DNA of 64,000 nucleotides from Arboricoccus pini (GTDB lineage: Bacteria > Pseudomonadota > Alphaproteobacteria > Geminicoccales > Geminicoccaceae). The DNA lies in assembly GCF_900187945.1 (NCBI RefSeq), contig NZ_FYEH01000008.1, positions 98,910 through 162,909 of the forward strand, written 5' to 3'. This document shows, in pieces, positions 1 through 9,249 of the stretch. The stretch's first letter is position 1; each line of letters begins with the position of its first letter. The position numbers were made by a program, and so were the translations under genes. Below the pieces are notes generated by a model that had not been told where the DNA came from, did no database searches, and saw only the letters and a program-made list of their open reading frames with translations.

Positions 1-831
1 GCTCTCGCCGGGGGGAATGAGCCAAAGACCGGGCTTGGCCGTGAACGGTCCATCGAAGTCGACCGGGCTGGCAAAGCCGTGCCAGGGCTCGATGCAAAGA
101 AAATCAGCACCCGGCTTCATCCAGAGTCCGAGTTCCGGCGCATTGTCCCAGGCGACGCGCAAGGCGGGAGCACCCGGTGCCTCGAAGCGCACGCTCTGGC
201 TCTTGACCGCCGGCAGGACCAATGCGTCCCGCGCGAAAATCTCCTCGCGCAATGAAAGAACCCGGCCTTCGATCGGCGAGGGCCTGTCCACCTTGCCGAG
301 GAGCCCGTCGACAATGCCGGCGAGCGGCCCGTTCTCCTCCTGCTCGAAGACGAGGCGGTGCTGGTCCTTGGCTAGGCCCGACAGCAGGGGCCAGGAAAAG
401 GCGGGATGCGCACCTAGTGAGGCCGGCAGGACGTCCGGGCCGGTATTCGTCGCCACATAGACCGCCGTGAACGTGGTGCCCTCCAGGCGGTAGCTTGCCT
501 CGAGCCTGAAAGCGAAGGGGAACTGTTTGCGGGTCGCCTCGCTGTCTTCCAGGATAAGCGTGCAACTCGCCTCGTCCTGTGTCTTGAGGGCGAAGGGCAG
601 GTCACGGGCAAAGCCATGCTGCTTCATCGGGTAGTCCCGGCCATCCACCTGTAGCCGATCATCCTTCAAGCGACCGACGATGGGGAAAAGCAGGGGCGCG
701 TGCCGTGGCCAGGCCGGCCCCGCCTGCCAGAGAAACTCCCTGCCCGCCTGGTCGCTAAGCGAACAGGGCTCGGCCCCGTGAAGCTTGATCGCGGCCGCGA
801 TCAAGCCGTTTCCGATATCGATGCGATCCAA
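1..831 (-). CDS. Aldose 1-epimerase family protein (LacX-like), 3' end cut by window edge
   Basis: An open minus-strand frame without stops runs from a TTG at 831 to the window edge (277 codons). It interconverts the anomers of an aldose or a related sugar in the cytoplasm. The translation shows the LacX-subfamily pattern: an N-terminal 'LFPIVGRLKDD' block, a central 'LGAHPAFSWPL' block with the conserved His, and a late 'PWHGFASPVDFDG' block. The TTG start is chosen because a GAAGGA ribosome-binding site lies 8 bases upstream and a stop codon lies just before it; no ATG fits. The preceding gene on this strand (sorbosone dehydrogenase) ends 85 bases upstream, so the two are probably co-transcribed. 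The exact sugar is unknown. The C-terminus lies outside the window. Confidence 0.85.
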   Translation of the reverse strand, partial: MDRIDIGNGLIAAAIKLHGAEPCSLSDQAGREFLWQAGPAWPRHAPLLFPIVGRLKDDRLQVDGRDYPMKQHGFARDLPFALKTQDEASCTLILEDSEATRKQFPFAFRLEASYRLEGTTFTAVYVATNTGPDVLPASLGAHPAFSWPLLSGLAKDQHRLVFEQEENGPLAGIVDGLLGKVDRPSPIEGRVLSLREEIFARDALVLPAVKSQSVRFEAPGAPALRVAWDNAPELGLWMKPGADFLCIEPWHGFASPVDFDGPFTAKPGLWLIPPGES

Positions 832-915
832 AAAAGCGATCCTTCAGCTTGTGGCGTGCCCGCGAGGGTAGAGTAGAGCGCTTTGCCGAGTCTGGGGAAG
901 CGCCTGCGGCGGATT

Positions 916-2262
916 CTATGAGCCAGGGGCGCCGCTCACGCGCCAGATCGTGTTGCCAAGATCGTCCGCCACCAGGAGGGCGCCCTTGCCATCCAGCGCC
1001 ACACCGACCGGCCGGCCGCGCGCATTTTCGCCGGCATCCAGAAACCCCGTAAGCAAATCTTTGGGGAATCCGGCGGGCTTGCCGGCGACGAACGGCACGA
1101 AAATGACCTTGTAACCGCTCTTGGGCGAGCGGTTCCATGAGCCGTGCTGGGCCACGAACAGACCCTGGCGCCAGTCTTGCGGCAAGCTACTGGCCTGCGC
1201 GAAAGCGATTCCCAGCGAGGCGGTATGCGGACCTAGGGCATAATCGGGTGCGATGGCCTTGGCCACCAGGTCCGGGCGCTGCGGGCTGACGCGTTCATCC
1301 ACATGCTGGCCGTAATAGCTGTAGGGCCAGCCATAAAAGGCCCCTTCCTGCACGGAGGTGACATAGTCGGGCACGAGATCGCTGCCGATCTCGTCGCGCT
1401 CGTTGACGGCTGCCCAGAGCTTGCCCGTCTCTGGCTCGAAGGCCATACCGTTGGGATTGCGCAGACCGGTCGCAAAAGGCCGCATCGATCCGTTCGATGG
1501 ATCGATTTCCCAGATCATCGCCCTGTCCTTCTCACTATCGATCCCGTTTTCGCCGACATTGCTGTTGGAGCCAACGGTTACATAGAGATGCTCGCCGTCG
1601 GGCGAGACGATGACGTTCTTCGTCCAGTGGTGGTTGATGCCGGCCGGCAGATCGACAACCTTGATGCCCCCTCCCTCGATGCGGGTGGCCCCAGGCTGAT
1701 AGCTGAAGCGCATCAGTGCATCGGCGTTGGCTACATAGAAGTCGTTGCCGATGAGGGCCATGCCGAAGGGCGAACGCAGGTTAGCCAGGAACACCTCGCG
1801 CTGATCGGCCGTACCGTCGCCGTCTGTGTCGCGCAGCAGCGTGATCCGGTCTGCACTTGGATCGCCCGCCCCAGCCCGCGACATGATCATGCCCGCAGCC
1901 CAACTCTTCAGGCTGAAGGGTTTCTTTTCCGCCGCTTTGGGTTTGTTCGATTCGGCGACCAGGACGTCGCCGTTCGGCAATGTGAACAGCCAGCGCGGAT
2001 GATCGAGGTCGCGGGCGTAGGCCCGGACGTCGAGCCCCTTGGCCACGGCGGGCGCCTGCCCCTCGGTCCAGCCCACGGCTGGAGCAATGTTGATCGTTGG
2101 CACCAAGGTCTTGTTAGGGGCCGGCAGCTGTGGCGACGGACCGGTGCCGGCGGCGACGTCAAGGCTGGCATTCTCGGGGAAGAAGACGATCTTGATGCCC
2201 AGCCCCGCCACCGCCAGCACAACCATCGCCCCTGTCAGCATAAGCTTCGTGCCGCGTCCCAT
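916..2262 (-). CDS. PQQ-type sugar dehydrogenase, L-sorbosone dehydrogenase family
   Basis: This 448-residue protein has an N-terminal hydrophobic segment (about residues 8-28), so it is exported or membrane-anchored. It is followed by a beta-propeller of the soluble glucose/sorbosone dehydrogenase family. Family-typical blocks are visible: '[18 protein letters not shown]', '[18 protein letters not shown]' with 'VGSNSN', '[12 protein letters not shown]', and 'AQHGSWNRS' near the C-terminus. Relatives oxidise aldoses or sorbosone with PQQ in the periplasm, although many family members have no proven substrate. It lies between an aldo/keto reductase gene and an aldose epimerase gene on the same strand, which supports a role in sugar oxidation. 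No PQQ biosynthesis genes are in the window. Confidence 0.85.
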   Translation of the reverse strand: MGRGTKLMLTGAMVVLAVAGLGIKIVFFPENASLDVAAGTGPSPQLPAPNKTLVPTINIAPAVGWTEGQAPAVAKGLDVRAYARDLDHPRWLFTLPNGDVLVAESNKPKAAEKKPFSLKSWAAGMIMSRAGAGDPSADRITLLRDTDGDGTADQREVFLANLRSPFGMALIGNDFYVANADALMRFSYQPGATRIEGGGIKVVDLPAGINHHWTKNVIVSPDGEHLYVTVGSNSNVGENGIDSEKDRAMIWEIDPSNGSMRPFATGLRNPNGMAFEPETGKLWAAVNERDEIGSDLVPDYVTSVQEGAFYGWPYSYYGQHVDERVSPQRPDLVAKAIAPDYALGPHTASLGIAFAQASSLPQDWRQGLFVAQHGSWNRSPKSGYKVIFVPFVAGKPAGFPKDLLTGFLDAGENARGRPVGVALDGKGALLVADDLGNTIWRVSGAPGS

Positions 2263-2332
2263 CGACCTTGTCCTCGCGCTTGGGCTTATGGATCAATGGA
2301 ATGAGCGAGCGAGGCGATGGTTGCGGTAAAGC

Positions 2333-3283
2333 CTATGCCACGCCGGTCAAAAGATCGGTATCGGCGACGCTCAGCTTAAGTTCGACCGCCTTGGCAAAGC
2401 TCGCCAGTTGCTCCCTCGAAGTGGCACTGGCAATGGGGGCGGTCACGCCGTCCTGAGCCATGAGCCACGCCAGCGCCACCTCGGCTGGCTTCGCATCATG
2501 CTCCAGTGCCACCTTGTCCAGGGCGTCAATGATACGAAATCCATGGTCGTTCAGATACTTGCCAACGGCGGTGCCGCGTTTGCGTCCCGTGAGGTCTCCC
2601 TCAGCCCGGTATTTGCCCGTCAAAAAGCCCGAGGCAAGGCTGTAATAGGGAATTACACCCAGGTTCTCGCGTATCGCGAGTTCGCGTGGCCCAGATTCGT
2701 AACCCTCGCGATCGTAGAGATTATATTCTGGCTGCAGGGTCTGATAGGCCGGGAGGCCGTGGGTGCGGGAGGCCTCGAAAGCGGCAGTGAGCAGACCCGC
2801 ATCATAATTGGACGCGCCGATAGCGCGGATCTTACCAGCTTCCAAAAGTCGCTGGTAGGCGCCAAGTGTCTCCTCGTGCGGCGTCTCCGGGTCGGGCCAG
2901 TGGGACTGGTAGAGGTCAATATAGTCGACCTGCAAGCGTCGTAGCGAGTCCTCGACCGCCTCGGTGATCCAGCGGCAGGAAAGGCCCTTGTGCCCTTCCT
3001 TCTTCATATCTCCCCCAACCTTGGTGAAGATCAAAACTTTTTCCCGTTTGCCGGGGTTCGCGTTCAGCCAGCGACCGATGATCGTTTCCGATTCGCCACC
3101 CTTGTTGCCCTCCGCCCAGATGGAATAGACGTCGGCCGTGTCGATGGCGTTGAACCCCAGGTCGACGAACTGGTCGAGGAGATCGAACGAGGTTTTCTCA
3201 TCGACCGTCCAGCCGAAGACGTTACCGCCGAAGACGATGGGTGCAATCTGCAGTCCCGTCAGGCCGAGTGCACGAAATTCCAT
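2333..3283 (-). CDS. Aldo/keto reductase
   Basis: This 316-residue NADPH-dependent oxidoreductase has the complete aldo/keto reductase fold. The catalytic tetrad is readable as Asp48 ('IDTADVY'), Tyr53, Lys88 ('FTKVGG') and His128 ('YQSHWPD'). The C-terminal 'PIASATSREQL' block is the cofactor-phosphate binding strand typical of the family. It reduces aldehydes or ketones, often sugar-derived, in the cytoplasm. The stop codon lies 70 bases before the sorbosone dehydrogenase start on the same strand, so the order reductase, dehydrogenase, epimerase probably forms one transcript. The substrate cannot be told from sequence. A second aldo/keto reductase at 49.6-50.6 kb is broken. Confidence 0.92.
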   Translation of the reverse strand: MEFRALGLTGLQIAPIVFGGNVFGWTVDEKTSFDLLDQFVDLGFNAIDTADVYSIWAEGNKGGESETIIGRWLNANPGKREKVLIFTKVGGDMKKEGHKGLSCRWITEAVEDSLRRLQVDYIDLYQSHWPDPETPHEETLGAYQRLLEAGKIRAIGASNYDAGLLTAAFEASRTHGLPAYQTLQPEYNLYDREGYESGPRELAIRENLGVIPYYSLASGFLTGKYRAEGDLTGRKRGTAVGKYLNDHGFRIIDALDKVALEHDAKPAEVALAWLMAQDGVTAPIASATSREQLASFAKAVELKLSVADTDLLTGVA

Positions 3284-3546
3284 GGAATCCTACCTCGAAT
3301 CTATCAGTACGGGATGTAACCCAGTACTCAAATTTGAAAACGGGAGACGACGCTTCCGCTTCTCATTAATCAAGCAAGGAGAAAGCAAGGATGTCCATGC
3401 ACGAAGATGCTAACGGCATCGCGTAATACGCGTAGTTATAGAAAATTAATCTACTTTATATGGTTGCTCCCAAAGTCTGTACGATTTGGCATGGATCGAT
3501 GCAGTTTTATTTCGCGCTAATGGTCTGTCGCCGCGTCGATTGAAAT

Positions 3547-3565
3547 CCGCCGCGTCACGCGGCGG
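3547..3565 (-). terminator. Hairpin enclosing the SDR stop codon
   Basis: An 8-bp GC stem (CCGCCGCG / CGCGGCGG on the minus strand) closes a three-base loop that is exactly the TGA stop of the SDR gene. Only ATTTC follows, with no real U-tract. It could end or protect the permease-SDR transcript, but terminator function is uncertain. Confidence 0.4.
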
Positions 3566-4325
3566 TAAAACAGTTATCGACGAACAGATGCGTGCCGTTG
3601 ATGAAGCGGGCTTTGTCGGAGAGGAGGAAAAGTGCGGCGTCCGCCACCTCGCCCGGTTCGCACATGCGTCCCTGCTGGACGGCCATCGTGCTCTCCGACA
3701 CGTCGACGCCCAGCCTTTCCAAAGCCTCCACCTCCCGCATGCCGTGCGGCGTTCGGATGAAGCCCGGGCAGACAGCGTTGCAGCGAATATTGCGATCGCG
3801 GAATTCCACCGCGATGGCACGCGAGAACATGTGTACCGCCCCCTTGGTCGTCCCGTAGAGGACTTCCATGGGGGTCGCGGCGACGGCGGAGATCGAGGAG
3901 GTATTGACGATGGCACCGCCTCCTCTCGCCAGCATGCCCGGCAGCACGGCCTTAGTCATCAGGAACATCGAGCGGACATTGACGTCCATCAACCAGTCAT
4001 AGTCCGCCTCGCTGGTGTCGAGAAACGGCTTCACGACGATCGTGCCCGCGTGATTGAAGAGGAGCGTAGGCGCGCCGAAGGTGTCCGTTGCCACCTTCAC
4101 CGCCTGCTCGATCTCGGCTCCCTTGGCAACGTCGGCGGCAGCAAAGACGGCCTCACCTCCCTGGGCGACGATATCGGCCGCCAGCGCCTTCCCCAGATCG
4201 ATCTGCCTGTCCACGATCGTTACCCTGGCGCCGGCCGCGGCCAGCTTGCGCGAGGCCTCGGCCCCGCACCCACCTGCCCCGCCGGAAACCAGCGCGCTCG
4301 CTCCGGCGAAGATCCTCTCCGACAT
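3555..4325 (-). CDS. SDR family NAD(P)-dependent oxidoreductase
   Basis: This 256-residue classical short-chain dehydrogenase has the nucleotide-binding loop at residues 14-21 in the variant form 'SGGAGGCG'. The 'NHAG' block is at about 91-94, Asn116 in 'DVNVRS', the catalytic Ser in 'NTSSIS' (about 143-146), and Tyr157/Lys161 in 'YGTTK'. All catalytic residues are therefore present. The frame stays open 40 codons further upstream, but that part overlaps the permease gene. The ATG at 4325 has a GGAGAAGG ribosome-binding site and was chosen. It starts 16 bases after the permease stop, so the two form an operon in which the permease may import the substrate. The substrate is unknown. Confidence 0.9.
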   Translation of the reverse strand: MSERIFAGASALVSGGAGGCGAEASRKLAAAGARVTIVDRQIDLGKALAADIVAQGGEAVFAAADVAKGAEIEQAVKVATDTFGAPTLLFNHAGTIVVKPFLDTSEADYDWLMDVNVRSMFLMTKAVLPGMLARGGGAIVNTSSISAVAATPMEVLYGTTKGAVHMFSRAIAVEFRDRNIRCNAVCPGFIRTPHGMREVEALERLGVDVSESTMAVQQGRMCEPGEVADAALFLLSDKARFINGTHLFVDNCFTAA

Positions 4326-4341
4326 GTGCCTTCTCCGATGG

Positions 4342-5889
4342 TCAACGTTCGCCGACGGCGCTCTCGGCCGCCTCGATTTCCGCCCGCCTCCTGCTGATCG
4401 CATCGCCGATGGGCGGCCCTTTGAAACGGCGGCGCTCAAAGCCAAACCAGACGATCGCCGTCAGGATCAGGAAGCCCACGGTGATCCAGAAGGCAGCATC
4501 GTTGGGCGGCTGGATGCCGATCAGGAAGATGAGCACCATCGAGGCGATGACGAGGAGAGCAACCAGCCTATAGAGGCCTCCAATGTTCCAGGGGCCCATC
4601 TTGCTCCAGCGACCGCCGAAATGGATGAGACCCAGGACGATCGGCACGGCGAAGGAGAGAAAGAGGAAGATGACCGTGACCGAGACGATCGTCGTGTAGA
4701 GAGGCGTGTAGCTCGTAAAGAGCACAGCCAGGGCCGCGCCGGTCCAGATCGCATTGACGGGCGTGCGAAAGTGCGGGCTCACGTGGCGTAGCTTGCTCGA
4801 AAACGGCAGGCCGCCATCGCGCGCGAAGGCGAAGATCATGCGTGAGACCGAGGTTACAGTCGCCAGGCCACAGAGGAATTGCGCCGCGAAGATGACGATA
4901 TAGAGGAAGACCTTGATGCCGGATGGCAGAACTTGGTCGGCTGTCCAGAAGAAGACGTTCCAACCCTGGGCCGCGGCGGCCCCCATGTCGGGAATGGCAA
5001 TGACGATGGCGGAGAGGAAGATCCAGCCCATGAGCCCCGACCAGAAGACGGAGCGGACCATCGAGCGCGGCACGCTGAGTGCGGCGTTGCGGGTCTCCTC
5101 GGAGGTATGCGCCGAGGCATCGTATCCGGTGATCGTATAGATCGGTAGCAGCAGGCCGAGGAGAAAGAGAAAGAAGGTGCTGTTTGTCTGCGGCCAGATG
5201 CCACCGCCCACATCGCCGCTGAAATTACTGAACGTCCAAAGCCGCGAGAAATCGTGACTGGGGGCGTATGCGAAGAACGCAACCGCGATCGCGGCCGAAC
5301 CGAACAGGATCAGATAGCCCGAGAAATCGGTGAGGATGCTCGTCAGCTTGATGCCGCGATGATTGATGACGGCCTGGAGGGCCGTGATGATCACCATGAA
5401 CGTCAGTTGCTCACCATAGGTACCGGTGAACCCGATGACTGGGCCGAAGACTCCGAGGAAGAACGTCCAGGTGCCCACATTGATGGCACCCAGCACGGTC
5501 ACGAGACCAAGAAGGTTGAGCCAGGCTGTCACCCAGCCAATGCCACGATTACCCAGGATCGAGCCCCAGTGATAGAGGCCGCCGGCGGTCGGATAGGCCG
5601 AGGCGATCTGCGCCATGGCGATCGCGAAGACGCCCGAGACCAGGCAGCCCAGCGGCCAGCCAATGCCGATCGCAGCACCACCGACGCCGCTTATACCCTG
5701 GGCCAGCGAGTTGATACCGCCTGAGAGGATGCAGATAATCGAGAAGCTGACCGCGAAGTTCGAAAAACCGCTAAGGCGGCGTTCGAGCTCCTGGGCATAG
5801 CCCATGCCGTGCAGATGCTCGACATCCGCGCGGTGTTCATCTTCCGTGTAACCCCCCGGCACAGATTTGCCGGTCGCTTTCGTTTGCAT
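4342..5889 (-). CDS. APC superfamily amino acid/amine permease
   Basis: This 515-residue inner-membrane transporter has about 12-14 hydrophobic segments. It starts with a hydrophilic N-terminus containing 'MGYAQELERRLSGFSNFAVSF', the signature of the amino acid/choline (ACT) branch of the APC superfamily, which includes GABA, choline and polyamine permeases. Further typical blocks are 'SAYPTAGGLYHW' in TM2-3 and 'ITGYDASAHTSEETRNA' in the central region. It is the first gene of a two-gene transcript with the SDR oxidoreductase. The substrate is unknown; an amino acid or biogenic amine is likely from the family. Confidence 0.88.
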   Translation of the reverse strand: MQTKATGKSVPGGYTEDEHRADVEHLHGMGYAQELERRLSGFSNFAVSFSIICILSGGINSLAQGISGVGGAAIGIGWPLGCLVSGVFAIAMAQIASAYPTAGGLYHWGSILGNRGIGWVTAWLNLLGLVTVLGAINVGTWTFFLGVFGPVIGFTGTYGEQLTFMVIITALQAVINHRGIKLTSILTDFSGYLILFGSAAIAVAFFAYAPSHDFSRLWTFSNFSGDVGGGIWPQTNSTFFLFLLGLLLPIYTITGYDASAHTSEETRNAALSVPRSMVRSVFWSGLMGWIFLSAIVIAIPDMGAAAAQGWNVFFWTADQVLPSGIKVFLYIVIFAAQFLCGLATVTSVSRMIFAFARDGGLPFSSKLRHVSPHFRTPVNAIWTGAALAVLFTSYTPLYTTIVSVTVIFLFLSFAVPIVLGLIHFGGRWSKMGPWNIGGLYRLVALLVIASMVLIFLIGIQPPNDAAFWITVGFLILTAIVWFGFERRRFKGPPIGDAISRRRAEIEAAESAVGER

Positions 5890-6518
5890 GCACGACTCCC
5901 GTCTCTTGATGGAGGGAGGCCCGGCCCGGGCAGTCCTTGGCGACGTTTCTTGCGCCAGCCACCGTTCTCATCCGGCAGGCTGGCGTTGGCAGGAAGGGTT
6001 CACACACATCCCCGGAGCCAGCGTTTTGTGCCGGCAGCCTTGCCCTGGCGACGATGGTAGAGGTCATCGCAGGTGAAAGGCCAGCCCTTCCTTACGCCGG
6101 TCGGCGTTCTTTACGTTGGAGGGACGATTCCAGCCTCCCAGGGCAGCATCCTTCACGAGGTTTGAACGATGCCTCTCTCGCCGATTGACCCGTTGTAAGG
6201 GCCGATTCTGCCAACTCATAGAGCTCGGCTGGGACCTTGTCGCTGGCCGCCCGTATAGGCCTCAGGTGTTAGACGTTGTAGCGGATCGATCCGAAGTGTC
6301 GCTTGCGCTCGATGTCGCTTCACGGGCCTTTCGGCTCGGCGCGAAAGTCTAGAGTTCAAAACAGGGCAGCCCCGCCGCGCGCTTCAGCTTGCAGGCATGC
6401 TCGCAAGCCGGAGAGACGACAGCACCGCGCGTATCGATCCGTCGGATCGGCTCACTCAACCCATGAGTCGCCGGATTCGCGACAAAGGCCAGGACCTAGC
6501 TCTGCTTGCCGCTCCGGC
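5890..6518. other. Intergenic region between the permease start and the ada stop
   Basis: About 630 bases without a recognisable gene. Both flanking genes are on the minus strand, so the permease promoter should lie here. The short open frames have no family-like features. No clear terminator, sigma-54 site or structured RNA was recognised. Confidence 0.6.
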
Positions 6519-7640
6519 TCATTCGTCAGCCTTGCTCGTCCCGTGATCCGATGCCTTCCGCTCGCGTGCTAAAAGCTCCTTCTTACGCTCAACTCCCCAG
6601 CGATAACCCGAAGGATCGCCATCGCTGCGCACCACCCGATGGCAAGGAATGGCAAGTGCTATACGGTTCGTGGCACAGGCCCGGGCGACGGCGCGAACGG
6701 CGCGCGGCATGCCGATGGCCTGGGCGATCTCGGCATAGCTTGCCGTCTTCCCCAGTGGAATCGCCCGCAGCTGCTGCCAGACACGCTCCTGGAAGGCCGT
6801 GCCGCGTACATCCAGGGGCAAAGCCAGATCCCCTAGCGGATTTTCCGCGAAGGCGAGGACGGCGGCAATCATGGCCTCGAAGCCGGGCTCACCGCCGACG
6901 AGCTCGGCCCTTGGGAACTGGTCCTGCAAATCCTTGATGAGGCTGTCGGGCGAATCGCCAAGCAGAATGGCGCAAACCCCCTTCAAGCTGCAGGCGACGA
7001 GCACGGCGCCGAGCGAGCTCTGGCCGATGGCGAAACGAATGAGGGCTGCCTCACCGCCCTGTCGGAATGCACTTGGTGTCATACCCAGCATCGCATCGGT
7101 GTTCTCGTAGAAACGACCGCTGGAATTGAAGCCCGCGGCGTAAAGCGCAGCCGTGATGCTACCCGAGTCGGCCAGGTGGTGCCGCAGGGCGCGCGCCCGT
7201 ACGGCGGCGCCATAGGCCCGGGGCGTCAGTCCAGTCGCGGCCTTGAAGAGGCGATGGAAATGATAGGGACTGAAGCCGGCCTCTCGCGCCAGCGTCGTCA
7301 GGTCCGGCAGATCCTCGGCGCTCTCCAACCGGCGACAAGCGGCGGCGATGACGTCGGCATGGCCGCGGGCGGCCGGGGCGGCCATCGGCTGGCAGCGCCG
7401 ACATGGCCGATAGCCGGCTGCCAATGCTTCCTCGGGCGTGGCGAAGAACGCCGTGTTCTCGGCCTTCGGGCGGCGTGCGGGACAGCTTGGCCGGCAAAAG
7501 ACGCCGGTCGTTCGCACGGCATAGACAAAACGGCCATCGAAGCCGGCATCGCGCATGTCGACTGCATGCGACCAGGCCGCTGTCTCATCTTTTTCCACGC
7601 GTTCCACCATCGACTGCTCCTCCGTTCGTCCAGCCCCCAT
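6519..7640 (-). CDS. ada: Bifunctional transcriptional activator / methylated-DNA repair protein Ada
   Basis: This 373-residue adaptive-response protein has all three Ada parts. The N-terminal zinc/methylphosphotriester domain has Cys49, Cys53, Cys80 and Cys83, of which the first is the expected methyl acceptor. An AraC-type helix-turn-helix follows ('LTTLAREAGFSPYHFHRLFK'). The C-terminal O6-methylguanine methyltransferase has the 'IPCHRVV' active site (Cys333). It repairs alkylated DNA by irreversible self-methylation and, when methylated on the N-terminal domain, activates alkylation-response genes. The start may instead be Met11. It stands alone here, with no alkA or alkB neighbour. All key residues are intact. 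Confidence 0.96.
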   Translation of the reverse strand: MGAGRTEEQSMVERVEKDETAAWSHAVDMRDAGFDGRFVYAVRTTGVFCRPSCPARRPKAENTAFFATPEEALAAGYRPCRRCQPMAAPAARGHADVIAAACRRLESAEDLPDLTTLAREAGFSPYHFHRLFKAATGLTPRAYGAAVRARALRHHLADSGSITAALYAAGFNSSGRFYENTDAMLGMTPSAFRQGGEAALIRFAIGQSSLGAVLVACSLKGVCAILLGDSPDSLIKDLQDQFPRAELVGGEPGFEAMIAAVLAFAENPLGDLALPLDVRGTAFQERVWQQLRAIPLGKTASYAEIAQAIGMPRAVRAVARACATNRIALAIPCHRVVRSDGDPSGYRWGVERKKELLARERKASDHGTSKADE

Positions 7641-8112
7641 CTAGCGCGAGCGCCTCGGCATCTCACTCCGCAGCTTGCTTTCGAAGCCCTAGCACGCATC
7701 CGCCTGCAATTGCATTTCGGCGCCGGGCTCGGTATAGGGGCGCTGCCCGTTTCGAGCGGGCTACATCTGCTGGTTGGGGAGGACGCCTTGCAAGACGACG
7801 CCCTCTTCCAATTGGGGATGGGCTCAGTTCTGCTGAATGCCTCCCAAACGGAAGAAACATCTGGCCACCGCCAAAGCGGCTGCGCCATGCGATATGCCCT
7901 TGAAGGCATGATGAGGTTCGCCCGATGGGAACGCGCAGTCCTCCCTGTGCCGACCACGCCCGCTCGGGAAAGACCGACGTGAAGACGAGGCTGGCCTGAC
8001 TGCTTATCGTTCGGCCAAAACGTCCAGCCAGAACAGCCGGCGGGCGATCAGTCCATCTCCACTCAATAGACGCGGGAAAGCGGGGCCGGCTTAGCCTCGC
8101 TGCCAGATCCAT
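7641..8112. other. Divergent intergenic region between ada and the polyamine genes
   Basis: About 470 bases separate two divergent start codons. It must contain promoters for both directions. No gene, riboswitch or clear operator was recognised; the open frames that cross it look like antisense shadow. Confidence 0.5.
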
Positions 8113-9207
8113 ATGCAGACACCCTTCTATCTCATCGACAAGACCGCCTTGCTGCGCAACCTCGAGCGCATCCAGGAGGTGCGCAGGCTCTCCGGCGCCA
8201 AGGCTCTCCTGGCGCTCAAATGCTTCGCGACCTGGTCGGTCTTCGATCTCATGCGCGTCTATATGGATGGCACTACGTCTTCCTCGCTCTACGAGGTTAA
8301 GCTGGGGCGGGAAAAATTCGGCGGCGAGACGCACGCCTATAGCGTGGCCTACGGCGCCGACGAAATCGACGAGGTGGTCGCCAATGCCGACAAGATCATT
8401 TTCAATTCGGTCGGCCAGTTCAAGCGCTTCGCGCCGCGGGCGGCCGGCTTGTCCTGCGGCCTCAGGCTCAATCCGGGCGTGAGCTCATCCAGCTTCGACC
8501 TCGCCGATCCCGCCCGGCCGTTCAGTCGCCTTGGCGAAAGCGACGTCGACATTATCATGCCCATTATGGAGCAGATCGGCGGCTTCATGATCCACAATAA
8601 TTGCGAGAACGCCGATTTCGCCCTCTTCGACCGGCTGCTCGCGGACATCGAGGTGAAATTCGGCCGCCTTTTGGAGCGCGTCAGCTGGGTGAGCCTGGGT
8701 GGCGGAATCCATTTCACCGGTGACGGCTATCCGATCGCGAATTTCGCCCAGCGTCTGAGGGGCTTTGGTGAGCGCTACGGTGTCCAGGTCTATCTGGAGC
8801 CGGGCGAGGCCGCCATCACCCGCAGCACGACGCTCGAAGTGAGCGTTCTCGACACGCTTAAGAACGGCAAGGACCTGGCGATCGTAGACAGCTCGATCGA
8901 GGCGCACATGCTCGATCTCCTCATCTACCGGCAAAGCGCCAAGATTGCCCCCGATGCCGGAACGTACGGCTACATGGTCTGCGGCAAGTCCTGCCTGGCG
9001 GGGGACATTTTCGGCGAGTTTCATTTTCCAGCGCCGCTGAAAATCGGCGACCGACTCTCCATCCAGGACGCCGCTGGTTACACGATGGTCAAAAAGAACT
9101 GGTTCAACGGTGTCCGCATGCCGGCCATCGCCATCCGCGAACTGGACGGCACGATCCGTCAGGTCCGCGATTTTACCTATGACGACTATGTATCGAGCCT
9201 TTCCTGA
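8113..9207 (+). CDS. nspC: Carboxynorspermidine/carboxyspermidine decarboxylase
   Basis: This 364-residue PLP enzyme belongs to the alanine-racemase-fold decarboxylases. The PLP lysine is Lys36 in 'LLALKCFATWSVFD'. The C-terminal dimer-interface block 'VCGKSCLAGDIFGEF' supplies the second active-site cysteine, and 'DAAGYTMVKKNWFNG' is typical of the carboxyspermidine branch rather than of ornithine or diaminopimelate decarboxylases. It removes CO2 from carboxyspermidine (or carboxynorspermidine) in the last step of the alternative spermidine pathway. The partner dehydrogenase starts 42 bases downstream on the same strand, which makes the assignment firm. The choice between spermidine, norspermidine and homospermidine products cannot be made from sequence. 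Confidence 0.95.
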   Translation: MQTPFYLIDKTALLRNLERIQEVRRLSGAKALLALKCFATWSVFDLMRVYMDGTTSSSLYEVKLGREKFGGETHAYSVAYGADEIDEVVANADKIIFNSVGQFKRFAPRAAGLSCGLRLNPGVSSSSFDLADPARPFSRLGESDVDIIMPIMEQIGGFMIHNNCENADFALFDRLLADIEVKFGRLLERVSWVSLGGGIHFTGDGYPIANFAQRLRGFGERYGVQVYLEPGEAAITRSTTLEVSVLDTLKNGKDLAIVDSSIEAHMLDLLIYRQSAKIAPDAGTYGYMVCGKSCLAGDIFGEFHFPAPLKIGDRLSIQDAAGYTMVKKNWFNGVRMPAIAIRELDGTIRQVRDFTYDDYVSSLS

Positions 9208-9249
9208 AGGCTTTCGCTTGAATGCCAACCTCGAAGTCTGGCGCATGAC

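Noticed and set aside
1303..2304. Long plus-strand open frame of 333 codons
   Set aside because: It is antisense to the sorbosone dehydrogenase, with no family similarity; a GC-rich shadow frame.
7176..7982. Plus-strand frame between ada and nspC as a gene
   Set aside because: It is mostly antisense to ada and the remainder shows no domain; treated as intergenic.
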